NCBI GenBank assembly: GCA_036338025.1
Contig: JAYZDB010000247.1
Coordinates: 1 to 10,845, forward strand
Source: JAYZDB01 sp036338025
GTDB taxonomy: Bacteria > Planctomycetota > UBA1135 > UBA2386
Reading direction: 5' to 3'
Length of the DNA stretch: 10,845 nt
The translations under genes and the position numbers were made by a program. This document shows positions 1 through 6,681 of this stretch, piece after piece; the stretch's first letter is position 1, and each line of letters begins with the position of its first letter. The notes beneath the pieces were generated by a model. The model saw only the letters and a program-made list of their open reading frames with translations, did no database searches and was not told the DNA's origin.

Positions 1-65
1 ACCACGTCGAGGCCGGTGTTCTCTCGGATGACCCGAGCTACCAGTTGCGTGATTTGAGGTTCCAT
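1..65 (-). CDS. Partial N-terminus of a probable acyl carrier protein
   Basis: Only 21 codons are inside the window; the gene continues past the left edge. The reading frame begins with ATG at 65-63 and reads MEPQITQLVARVIRENTGLD. The first in-frame stop upstream lies about 13 codons before the ATG, so this is the first available start. A GGCGGA purine-rich site (79-74) sits 8 bases upstream. The short helical opening followed by a G-(L/I)-D pattern is like the first helix of small acyl or peptidyl carrier proteins. It also lies downstream of an AMP-forming ligase and a carrier-type decarboxylase, where a carrier is expected. The Ser that would carry phosphopantetheine lies outside the window, so the identity is inference. 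It could be another short protein. Confidence 0.5.
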   Translation of the reverse strand, partial: MEPQITQLVARVIRENTGLDV

Positions 66-334
66 GGAGAAGTTCCGCCGACGTCTGTTATCGGGTCAAG
101 CGCCTCGGATGCCAGAGGAGTCTGCAGGTCAATGTCCAGCGGAGCCCCCGGGGCTGGGCGCGTGTGGCCTCGCGATCGACCAGCGGGATCCCATCCCGGC
201 AGCATCCTTGCTAGCCAGAACGCGCCGCCCGCCAACCCTGCCGGGACCTCCAGGCCGCCGCCATCGCCGCTCCAGGCCCCGAGACGGCGTCGTCGACAGG
301 TGGGTGCAGAACAAGGCTACCCTCCATCCCGGGC
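66..334. other. 269-base intergenic gap, no supported gene
   Basis: This is the only sizeable gap in the left-hand minus-strand gene run; its neighbours overlap or almost touch. The open frames across it are high-GC frames rich in Arg, Pro and Gly with no recognisable motif. It holds a palindrome GGGATCCC but no hairpin followed by a T run. It could carry a separate promoter for the carrier-protein gene at the left edge, but I see no clear -35/-10 pair. Confidence 0.4.
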
Positions 335-1762
335 TCAGTCGGCGGCCTGGGAATCGAGCTGTGCCCGAATTGCCGCCCGATCCGGTTTCCCGGACGGGGT
401 GCGAGGCAAGGACTCGAAGGCGGCGATTCGCGCCGGGTATTTGTGCGGCGACAGGCTCTCCCGGCACGCATCCCACAGCTCATCCTCGTCCACGGCTTCT
501 CCCCCAACTCGTTCCACACAAACGACGATCCGCTCACCGGCGACCTCGTCGGGAATCCCCAGCACCACGACCTCGGCGACACCCGCCAGCTCACGGAGCA
601 CGCTTTCGATCTCCGTCGGATCCACTCGATGGCCATGGACCTTGAGAAAGGTGCTACGTCGCCCACCGAGATGTACATGACCACCGACGAAATTCGCCTC
701 GTCTCCAGTAGGCAGGAACCCATCTGCATCCAGTAGAGGCCGCAGGCCTGCCTCACTGATCGACCTCGACGCCACGCTTGCAGCCCGCACGCGTAGCTCA
801 CCATCGCAGATATCGAGTTCCACTCCATCGACCGGCGGACCGACATCCCCGTCATCCACTAAAAGTTCGCCTGGCCCGAGGGTCAAGACTGTCAGCGCCC
901 CGACCGACTCGGACAAACCGTAGCGCAGGCGGATGCAAATCTCGGGAAAGACAGCGCGCAGGTCCGCGACCAGCTCTCGGGACACCGGCGCAGTGCCCAA
1001 AGTGATCTCCTCCAGATTGGGTAAGGAGGCAGCGGACAGCACGCCGAGACGCAGCAGCATGCGGACGAAGTTCGGACTCGCCACCAGACGCTGACACATT
1101 TCCATGCGCCGCAGACCCACCGCCGGGTCGAAGCGATTGGCAAACAAGACCGCGGACCCGTGACACAGATTCTCGAGGGCAACGGCACCGCCCATCGCGT
1201 GGAACTGCGGCGAAGGACAAAACACCGCGCGGTCTGACTCAAGAAATGTGGCGGACTGCTGCAGGTTGGCCAGCAGGTTGGATTCCGTCAGCAAGATTCC
1301 TTGTGGGCGCCCGGTGGTACCGGTGGTGAATTGCAGGTGACGGCTGTCACTTCCAAGATCTGCTCGGCTGCCATCGGGTTCGACTTCGAATCGACCTTCG
1401 CACAGGGCTTCGAAACCAACGACAGGTTCGGCCCCGGCAGCCTGGTATGCAGCAGGGGTTTCCGCCACCAGCAAATCTACCGCCGCAGATTCCAGGTAAT
1501 GGCGCGCTTCCCGGACAGTCACCTGATCGGGCAGCGACACAAACAAGGCGCCAGCCTGCAAGCATCCGAACTGCAAGGCTGTGAACTCGGGACCGCTCGG
1601 CAGGGCCACGCCAATCCTCGGAGGCTCGGGCAGGGCCTGCAGGCTGCGGCCAACAGCCTCAGCGCGCTGGATCAACTCTTCGAAGGTCCAGAACAGGTCC
1701 TCCCGGCCGATCGCTACCGCCGACTTTCGACCCGCTGCCGCGGCACAGAGCCGACTCCACAC
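335..1762 (-). CDS. AMP-forming acyl/aminoacyl ligase (ANL superfamily adenylating enzyme)
   Basis: This enzyme activates a carboxylic acid with ATP to an acyl-adenylate and passes it to a thiol, either CoA or a carrier protein. From the GTG start it is about 475 residues, close to the family norm. Core motifs appear in order: the phosphate-binding loop TTGTTGRPQG (about 146-155), YGLSES (about 281-286), the ATP-ribose motif TGD (about 352-354), the hinge GRRSTFLKVHGHRVDPTEIE (about 367-386), and a C-terminal SGKPDR with the catalytic Lys near 459. The usual Lys of the RPKG motif is Gln here. I place the start at GTG 1762 because GGGGGAAG (1777-1770) lies 7 bases before it and the decarboxylase stop is only 2 bases upstream. 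An ORF start at 1903 would add 47 Gly/Arg-rich residues that overlap the decarboxylase. Neighbours suggest that the acceptor is the carrier protein at the left edge and the substrate a small amino or hydroxy acid; that is inference. The best-known relatives in this context are the exosortase-A-associated AMP ligases. Confidence 0.85.
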   Translation of the reverse strand: MWSRLCAAAAGRKSAVAIGREDLFWTFEELIQRAEAVGRSLQALPEPPRIGVALPSGPEFTALQFGCLQAGALFVSLPDQVTVREARHYLESAAVDLLVAETPAAYQAAGAEPVVGFEALCEGRFEVEPDGSRADLGSDSRHLQFTTGTTGRPQGILLTESNLLANLQQSATFLESDRAVFCPSPQFHAMGGAVALENLCHGSAVLFANRFDPAVGLRRMEMCQRLVASPNFVRMLLRLGVLSAASLPNLEEITLGTAPVSRELVADLRAVFPEICIRLRYGLSESVGALTVLTLGPGELLVDDGDVGPPVDGVELDICDGELRVRAASVASRSISEAGLRPLLDADGFLPTGDEANFVGGHVHLGGRRSTFLKVHGHRVDPTEIESVLRELAGVAEVVVLGIPDEVAGERIVVCVERVGGEAVDEDELWDACRESLSPHKYPARIAAFESLPRTPSGKPDRAAIRAQLDSQAAD

Positions 1763-1764
1763 AG

Positions 1765-3120
1765 CTAGGCTTCCCCCGGCAAGAACTGACCGCGCAAGGT
1801 GTCCTGCGCCCGACCGGCAGCCCGCACCAGCGAAACCGAATCCCGATCGACCAGGACTTCGGCAGGAGTCGGGTGGCCGTTGAACGCCGCCTGCGAAAAA
1901 CACAGGCCATACGCACCGGAGCAGAGCACCGCCACCAGATCGCCGGGCTGCAGCTCTGGCATCGCAAGATCATCGACGAAGTTGTCCATCGGGGTGCACA
2001 GCGGACCACACAAGGTCACCGCCTCCCCACCAACTGCCAAGGGGTCACGAGCCAGGACAATCGGGAACGGACGCCGGAGCACCGCGCCGACGCCGGCCGC
2101 CGCACCATGGTGGTGCATGCCGCCATCGAGAATCGCGAACCGGCGGCCATCCGAGTTCTTGAGGTAGTTGACGCGACTAACGTAAATCCCGGCAGGTGCC
2201 GTGAGATACCGACCCAGTTCCACAAAGACCTCGCGCCCTGAGTGATCCTGCAGCAGCGAGCGCAGCCCACTGCCCGCCGCAGCGAGATCGAACTCGGGAT
2301 CGTCCTCGAAGCAGGGCACACCGAACCCACCGCCCAGGTCGACCACGGGCACCTGGATGGAATGCTCGGTTTCAATTTGCCGCGCGAGGTCCAGCAACTC
2401 CGCACAACTCTGCAACCAGGCTCCGGCATCGAAACACTGACTGCCTGTGAAACAGTGCAGGCCCCGGAACTCGACCAGGTCATCGGTGAGGATCCGCTCG
2501 AGCAGGGTGCCGACAGCGTCATCATCGACCCCGAACTTCTGGCTGCCGCCGCTCATCCGAATGCGCGCGGACGTGGAGGTGCCGATCGGGTTGACCCGGA
2601 TGCCAACTCGCGGACGTGTCCCAAGGTCCCCGGCGAGTTCGGCGAGCACATCGTACTCCCCGGCGGACTCCAGGTGGATGCAACCGACGCCTGACTCAAC
2701 AGCCAATCGCAGGTCGGCACTCGACTTGCCGGGACCCACGAACTGCATCCGCGAGCTATCGAAGCCCGCCCGCTGCGCCACCAGGATTTCCCCCGCCGAG
2801 GTGACCTCGGCTCCCGCACCAGCCTGCCGCAGGACATCTGCAACCGCCAGGCTGGGATTGGCCTTGAGTGAATACAGCACCTCGGTCCCGAGACTCTGCA
2901 CAACGGATTGCAAGCGCTGACGAAGGATGGCAGCGTCGTAGATGTAGCATGGCGTGCCAAACCGGCCAGCGATCGCCTCCACCGCATGTCCACCGATCGT
3001 CAACCCAGCCTCGTGGTTCGGCGCCAACAGGTCCAGGTAGCTATGCGTCAGGTTCGATGGTGGTGAGGTATCCGTCACGATGTGGGTTCGGGTTTTCGAT
3101 TGCGGTTGGTCAGCGTCCAC
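1765..3120 (-). CDS. PLP-dependent decarboxylase, Orn/DAP/Arg fold III family (exosortase-associated or BtrK-like)
   Basis: This 451-residue protein has the alanine-racemase-like TIM barrel and a C-terminal beta domain. Visible features are the PLP Lys in YSLKANPS (Lys86), EVTSAGEI (105-112), HCFTGSQ (222-228), the phosphate-binding DLGGGFGVP (261-269), ELGRY (301-305, where EPGR is more usual), DGGMHHH (332-338), the active-site CGPLC with PMD (371-379) and GAYG (402-405). DGGMHHH with CGPLC is what I associate with exosortase-A-type and BtrK-type decarboxylases rather than housekeeping LysA. BtrK acts on a glutamyl residue tethered to a carrier protein. The AMP ligase follows by 2 bases, and a putative carrier protein lies beyond it, which fits that role. 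The GTG start at 3120 overlaps the previous gene by 11 bases; another GTG at 3078 would trim 14 poorly conserved residues. The substrate is not readable from sequence; diaminopimelate decarboxylase remains possible. Confidence 0.85.
   Translation of the reverse strand: MDADQPQSKTRTHIVTDTSPPSNLTHSYLDLLAPNHEAGLTIGGHAVEAIAGRFGTPCYIYDAAILRQRLQSVVQSLGTEVLYSLKANPSLAVADVLRQAGAGAEVTSAGEILVAQRAGFDSSRMQFVGPGKSSADLRLAVESGVGCIHLESAGEYDVLAELAGDLGTRPRVGIRVNPIGTSTSARIRMSGGSQKFGVDDDAVGTLLERILTDDLVEFRGLHCFTGSQCFDAGAWLQSCAELLDLARQIETEHSIQVPVVDLGGGFGVPCFEDDPEFDLAAAGSGLRSLLQDHSGREVFVELGRYLTAPAGIYVSRVNYLKNSDGRRFAILDGGMHHHGAAAGVGAVLRRPFPIVLARDPLAVGGEAVTLCGPLCTPMDNFVDDLAMPELQPGDLVAVLCSGAYGLCFSQAAFNGHPTPAEVLVDRDSVSLVRAAGRAQDTLRGQFLPGEA
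1770..1777 (-). promoter_or_regulatory. Ribosome binding site deciding the GTG start of the AMP ligase
   Basis: On the minus strand the sequence reads GGGGGAAG, ending 7 bases before GTG at 1762. It lies inside the last codons of the decarboxylase. It supports translational coupling of the two genes and argues against the longer ligase start at 1903. Confidence 0.5.
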
Positions 3121-4321
3121 TGACGCCGATCACAACCTCAAGAGAAATCTTCTTCTTGTCACGCAAGATGACGACCTTGACCTTCTTGCCAATCTTCTGC
3201 TCGGCCAGCACTTCCGTGTAGTGCTCGATGTCCTGGAGTTCCTCGCCATTGAGGGATGTGATGATATCACCATTCTTGATCCCGGCCTTGTCGGCCGCGC
3301 CACCCGGAATCGGGTAGTCGACACCGACACCGTATTGGTCTCCGATGTCGTAGAGCGGTTTGAATCCGAGACCCGGTCGGGCATTCGGGTCCACCTTGGC
3401 AGGCTTCGTCGGATGGGCCGGATCGGCCTTTGCTGTCGTAGCGGGTTTCGTCTGCGGTGCCGGGCGCATCTTGATCATGTGCGGTGCCAGCAGCTGGAAG
3501 TCGCCCGAGCCGGTGCGGTACCAGGCCACCGTTGAAGTAGAGATCACGCGCACCGCCAGCCCGGGCATGCGTCGCTGCAAGCGCTGCACCGTGCCCAGGC
3601 GTTCGTCGGAGTGCATCCTGCCGCACAGATGCAACACCAGGGGATTGCGTCCCGAAGCCCGGGCGGCGCTCAAGGCCATGGCGATCGACTCCGCCATGGT
3701 GTCGTCGCGCAGACACTGAGCCTCGTAGTAGAGGCCGAGCTTCTCCTCGTCGAGAACGCCGTGCCCGGACATCGCCGCCACGAACCGGTCGTAGTAGACA
3801 TCGCGTGGCGCAAGAACTTCACGCGCCACGTCCGGCTCGCCCCGGACCGCAGCCAAACCGCCGCCAGTGGAGACCTTCCGAACCAGGGCCAGGGGGGCAT
3901 TGGCCGCGATGACCTGCAAGGCGTTCTTCTTGGCGAACTGGACGATCCCGCGGTAGTGATGCCAGTTCTTCCAGGCCCGCGCCCGCTTCCGGAACTCCTC
4001 CTCGGCCAGATTTCCGGCCAGAAAGGCGTCCACCTCGGCCTGGACGTCGCGCTCAAACATCTCCATCGACACGATCACGTCCGATCGCTCGGCAAACAGG
4101 CTCTTCAGCAGCCCCAGCTGCTGCTCGTGGCAGCGGTCGTTGTCGTGGAGCTCCCCGAAGAAGACCACATCGTGGGCGGCACAATCGCCCACGATCGCCT
4201 GAAATCCGACCCAAGCCCCCTTACTACCGGCGGAGGAGGTCACCGTTATGGAGCAGGCCGGGGTCAGCAGGAGAGCGAGGAGGATCGGCAGGGTCGCTTG
4301 GGCTGAGTTCATAGCGGGCAT
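3110..4321 (-). CDS. ChaN/DUF399-family lipoprotein fused to a C-terminal PDZ domain
   Basis: The 403-residue protein starts with a lipoprotein signal peptide: a hydrophobic run (about 11-20) ending in TPAC with the lipidated Cys at 23. The DUF399/ChaN domain follows (about 35-280), with VVFFGELHDNDRCHEQQ (52-68), VSMEMFERDVQ (84-94), NWHHYRGIVQFAKK (119-132) and VIAANAPLALV (137-147). ChaN-type proteins in other bacteria are heme-binding, iron-regulated lipoproteins. A Lys/Pro/Thr-rich linker (about 286-312) leads to a PDZ domain (about 325-400) with GVGVDYPIPGGAADKAGI and GDIITSLNGEEL. The fusion suggests a cell-envelope protein that binds a peptide tail or protease partner; its function is not shown. 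The ATG at 4321 is used; ATG 4312 is an equally good start. The gene heads the minus-strand run and overlaps the decarboxylase by 11 bases, though no functional link between the two is obvious. Confidence 0.85.
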   Translation of the reverse strand: MPAMNSAQATLPILLALLLTPACSITVTSSAGSKGAWVGFQAIVGDCAAHDVVFFGELHDNDRCHEQQLGLLKSLFAERSDVIVSMEMFERDVQAEVDAFLAGNLAEEEFRKRARAWKNWHHYRGIVQFAKKNALQVIAANAPLALVRKVSTGGGLAAVRGEPDVAREVLAPRDVYYDRFVAAMSGHGVLDEEKLGLYYEAQCLRDDTMAESIAMALSAARASGRNPLVLHLCGRMHSDERLGTVQRLQRRMPGLAVRVISTSTVAWYRTGSGDFQLLAPHMIKMRPAPQTKPATTAKADPAHPTKPAKVDPNARPGLGFKPLYDIGDQYGVGVDYPIPGGAADKAGIKNGDIITSLNGEELQDIEHYTEVLAEQKIGKKVKVVILRDKKKISLEVVIGVSGR

Positions 4322-4521
4322 ACGGGGTTGCGTAGGACCAGATTCTGCCCACCAGACGCCCGCACCGAAAGGCCGATTCGGCTGTTATCATGGCTCCCGA
4401 CCACTCCTTCCCGGCCAGGAAAAAAAGCGTGGAACTTGAGTACGCACGCTAGTTCCGTTGAATGCTCACTCCGGGCCCCGAAGAATCGACTCCCCCAATC
4501 CCGAGGCTCCGCATCCTCAGA
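4322..4521. promoter_or_regulatory. Divergent intergenic region between the ChaN-PDZ and xthA genes
   Basis: This 200-base region must hold promoters for both directions. An inverted repeat GCCGA-T-TCGGC (4372-4382) is a possible small operator or hairpin. A TTGAGT hexamer (4436-4441) with TGAATG 17 bases later (4459-4464) is a weak forward promoter candidate. An A-run (4420-4426) lies nearby. None of these is strong, and the plus-strand frame from 4462 stays open through the last part of the region. Confidence 0.35.
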
Positions 4522-5298
4522 ATGAAGATCGCAACCTGGAACGTCAATTCGATCCGCGCCCGCCTGCCCCGGATCCTGCCCTGGCTCGACGAACACGACC
4601 CGGAGATCGTCTGCCTGCAGGAAACCAAGGTCGTCGATGATCTGTTCCCGCAAGAGGAGATCGAGGACGCCGGTTACAACATCGTGAAGTTCGGTCAGAA
4701 GACCTACAACGGCGTCGCCATCCTCTCGCAATATCCGATCGAGAACGTCATCAAGGGGCTGCCCGACGATGAACAGGACGAAGAGAACCGCGAGGCCCGC
4801 GTCCTCGGTTGTCAGGTCGACAAGTATCTCATCCTCAACCTCTACGTCCCCAACGGCAGCGACCTCGAGAGTGAGAAGTTCATGTACAAACTCCAGTGGA
4901 TGAAGCGACTGCGCAAGATGCTGGAGTCCAACTACTCGCCGAAAGATCGATTGGTAGTCTGCGGCGATTTCAACATCACCTTCGATGACCGCGACGTCTA
5001 CGATCCCGAAGAGTGGAAAGACAAGATCCACTGCTCAGCGCCAGAACGTAAAGCGCTGAAGAGCCTGACGGACTTCGGGCTGGAAGACGGCCTACGGAAG
5101 TTTCACAAGGACCGCGACATCTACACGTGGTGGGACTTCAGGACTCGTGGATTCCAACGCAACGCCGGACTGCGCATCGACCACTTCCTGCTCAGCGCGT
5201 CGGCCGCCAAGTCCTGCAAGGACGTCGAAGTCGACATGACCGCCCGTGACGGTCAGGGTCCGAGTGATCACGCTCCCGTGATTGCTTCGTTCCGGTAG
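4522..5298 (+). CDS. xthA: Exodeoxyribonuclease III / AP endonuclease (XthA family)
   Basis: This is a base-excision-repair nuclease that cleaves abasic sites and removes 3'-blocking groups. The 258 residues match the family length. The protein opens with MKIATWNVNSIRAR and has the metal and catalytic residues of the EEP fold: Asn7, Glu34 in LQETK, Tyr108 in LYVPNG, Asp149 and Asn151 in GDFNI, Asp220 in RIDHFLL, and Asp249-His250 in SDHAPV. Trp203-Trp204 and the RTRGFQRNAGLRIDH stretch are also typical. ATG 4522 is preferred over ATG 4462, because the 20 extra residues are Pro-rich and the family starts at MKI. The Shine-Dalgarno signal is weak (GAGG about 15 bases upstream). It faces away from the minus-strand genes and appears to be single or loosely linked to the next gene. 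Confidence 0.95.
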   Translation: MKIATWNVNSIRARLPRILPWLDEHDPEIVCLQETKVVDDLFPQEEIEDAGYNIVKFGQKTYNGVAILSQYPIENVIKGLPDDEQDEENREARVLGCQVDKYLILNLYVPNGSDLESEKFMYKLQWMKRLRKMLESNYSPKDRLVVCGDFNITFDDRDVYDPEEWKDKIHCSAPERKALKSLTDFGLEDGLRKFHKDRDIYTWWDFRTRGFQRNAGLRIDHFLLSASAAKSCKDVEVDMTARDGQGPSDHAPVIASFR

Positions 5299-5346
5299 CC
5301 CAAGGGTCACCGCCCAACGCCAAGGCAGCGACCTGGGTCCTTCGAA

Positions 5347-5359
5347 CCCCGCCTCGGGG
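5347..5359. repeat. Short GC-rich inverted repeat after xthA
   Basis: CCCCG-CCT-CGGGG can form a 5-bp stem with a 3-base loop about 50 bases after the xthA stop. No T run follows on either strand, so it is at best a weak or factor-assisted terminator. Confidence 0.2.
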
Positions 5360-5409
5360 CAGGACGATGTCACATTGCTATCCCTTTGCAAACCGGCGGT
5401 GGCCTGCCA

Positions 5410-5437
5410 TGGGCAGGGTAAAGCCACCGAATATACT
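5410..5437 (+). promoter_or_regulatory. Candidate sigma70-type promoter close to the DUF2911-like start
   Basis: TGGGCA (5410-5415, 4 of 6 to TTGACA) is separated by 16 bases from TATACT (5432-5437, 5 of 6 to TATAAT). Transcription would begin almost at the ATG at 5446. With no Shine-Dalgarno sequence (only C residues just before the ATG), this suggests a leaderless or nearly leaderless mRNA. It rests on pattern alone. Confidence 0.3.
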
Positions 5438-5445
5438 CCGCCCCC

Positions 5446-6132
5446 ATGACAATCCTCCCACTCCTCCCCGTCTCCGGTCTCGTGGTAGCCATCATCCTCG
5501 GCAACCCCGCAAGGGAAACACCGACCGACCCCACCCCGCACCCCCACTACCCCAAGATGACAGAGATGGCCTGCGTAAACGGCAAGCTCAGCATCTCGTG
5601 GTTCACCGTGCCCTTCAATCCCGAGCAAGTCGCCAAGAACAAGCGCCCCAACTACCTATGGAACAGGGGATTCACCCTCAAGACCAACGTCGCGTTGACG
5701 TCTGGTGAGGTCGGCGTACCCGCCGGCGAATACGCCCTCGGCTTCCAACTGGACAGCAAGGCAGAGAACTGGGGCGTCGTGCTACTCCCGGCGGAGGGCC
5801 CCAGGCTCCAGCGGCAACTCCGCAACGCCAGGCGACGCGGCGGCGACACGGCAGGGATAGAAGCCAAGTTGGCCGCGTTCAAGAAGAAGGGGCTCGAAAA
5901 TCTGACACTGCCGTGCACGGTATTCGAAGCCAAGCACGCCGAGCACATGTCGATGTCCTTGACCAGCAACGGCTACCGCGTCACTGGCCGCCGCAATCCC
6001 CAACCAGCCAGCGGAGTCGACGGCGAGTTCCGCGTCAGTTTCGGCAACCTGCACACATCCTTCAAATTCCAGGAAGTCTTCAAGGCACCTGAGAAGAAGG
6101 AAGACGGGCCACCGCCCCGCCGACGCCGATAG
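5446..6132 (+). CDS. Secreted DUF2911-like protein, function unknown
   Basis: The 228-residue protein has a hydrophobic N-terminus (about 3-19, TILPLLPVSGLVVAIIL) that looks like a signal peptide or membrane anchor with no lipobox. The central part resembles DUF2911 proteins: a strand GKLSISWFTVPFNP (46-59), YLWNRGFTLKTNVALTSGEV (70-89), and the typical VPAGEYALGFQLDSKAENWG (91-110). A charged helical insert (about 118-150, Arg/Lys-rich) separates two beta-rich halves, and the C-terminus ends in PPPRRRR. DUF2911 has no established biochemical role. The protein probably acts outside the cytoplasm. It sits alone between xthA and the lipoate genes with no overlap, so context gives no function. 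The family assignment is from one motif region only. Confidence 0.7.
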   Translation: MTILPLLPVSGLVVAIILGNPARETPTDPTPHPHYPKMTEMACVNGKLSISWFTVPFNPEQVAKNKRPNYLWNRGFTLKTNVALTSGEVGVPAGEYALGFQLDSKAENWGVVLLPAEGPRLQRQLRNARRRGGDTAGIEAKLAAFKKKGLENLTLPCTVFEAKHAEHMSMSLTSNGYRVTGRRNPQPASGVDGEFRVSFGNLHTSFKFQEVFKAPEKKEDGPPPRRRR

Positions 6133-6234
6133 AGACGATGGACGCCGTCCCGATCGGCACCTCGGCATCTCACCCCTAAGCCTGGTCGTTTTGCGTTTCT
6201 CCGGGGCATCTCAGGCACTAGGATCAGCCGTGCC
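6133..6234. promoter_or_regulatory. Upstream region of the lipoate operon
   Basis: This 102-base region precedes the H-like gene. GGCATCTCA occurs twice (6164-6172 and 6205-6213), 41 bases apart, which could be a direct-repeat operator or chance. AGGA (6220-6223) lies 11 bases before the ATG and is the likely ribosome binding site. No convincing -35/-10 pair is visible. Confidence 0.25.
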
Positions 6235-6681
6235 ATGAACACCGAGCCAGTTTTCGACACACCCGACGACCGACACTACAGCCGCGAACACAACATCTGG
6301 GCGCAGCGCGATGACACCGGGCGGGTCCGGGTCGGTGTGGATTCCTTCCTCTTGTCATCACTTGGCGAGCTCGCATACATCGCACTTTTCGATCCTGGTA
6401 TGGCGGTAACCCGGGGCCATTCCATCGGCACGCTGGAAGCAGCCAAGATGACGACCTCGATTACGGCCCCGATCAGCGGGATCATCACGGCGATCAACGA
6501 AGCCGTGCTGGCAGATCCCCAACTGATCAACCGGGACTCTTACTCCGAGGGCTGGTTGGCCGAGCTCGACCCCACCAACTGGGAGGCTGAATCCTCCCAG
6601 CTGGTCACCGGCGACGACATCCCGGCGTGGGCCGAAGAGTCGAGGCAGCGCCTGTCGGACGAAGCTGAATACAAGGGATGA
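6235..6681 (+). CDS. Glycine-cleavage-H-like lipoyl carrier protein (GcvH/LbpA-type)
   Basis: This 148-residue single-domain carrier swings a lipoyl arm on a Lys. The H-protein pattern is clear: HNIWAQRDDTGRVRVGVDSF (19-38), the LGELAYIALFDPG turn (43-55), GTLEAAKMTTSITAPISGII (65-84) and LINRDSYSEGWLAELDP (97-113). Lys71 is the predicted attachment site. In classical GcvH this site reads ESVKA; here it is EAAKM, close to the EAMKM of biotin carriers, while the rest of the fold is H-like. The next gene encodes a lipoate ligase that overlaps it by 4 bases (ATGA), which favours lipoylation. No gcvT or gcvP is in the window, so it may be a dedicated lipoate-binding protein (LbpA, as in sulfur-oxidiser gene clusters) rather than the glycine cleavage H subunit. 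The C-terminus is an acidic, Ser/Glu-rich tail after residue 115. Confidence 0.85.
   Translation: MNTEPVFDTPDDRHYSREHNIWAQRDDTGRVRVGVDSFLLSSLGELAYIALFDPGMAVTRGHSIGTLEAAKMTTSITAPISGIITAINEAVLADPQLINRDSYSEGWLAELDPTNWEAESSQLVTGDDIPAWAEESRQRLSDEAEYKG

Noticed and set aside
45..680. Plus-strand ORFs of about 190-210 residues at the left end
   Set aside because: They lie antisense to the AMP ligase and across the gap, are rich in Arg, Pro and Ser, and have no family motif. They are typical shadow frames of high-GC DNA.
1763..1903. N-terminal 47-residue extension of the AMP ligase
   Set aside because: It overlaps the decarboxylase and is a Gly/Arg-rich frame with no family match, whereas GTG 1762 has a good ribosome binding site and begins just before the ANL core.
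4309..5031. 240-residue minus-strand ORF across xthA
   Set aside because: The plus strand encodes a complete exonuclease III with all catalytic residues; the antisense frame is a Val/Asp-rich mirror.
6164..6213. Direct repeat GGCATCTCA as an operator
   Set aside because: Two copies of nine bases 41 apart are not enough to claim a regulatory site; noted only in the upstream region entry.
6235..6681. Biotin carrier protein
   Set aside because: The EAAKM motif hints at it, but the overall fold signature (HNIW, GVDSF, GWLAELDP) is H-protein-like and the neighbour is a lipoate ligase, not a biotin ligase or carboxylase.
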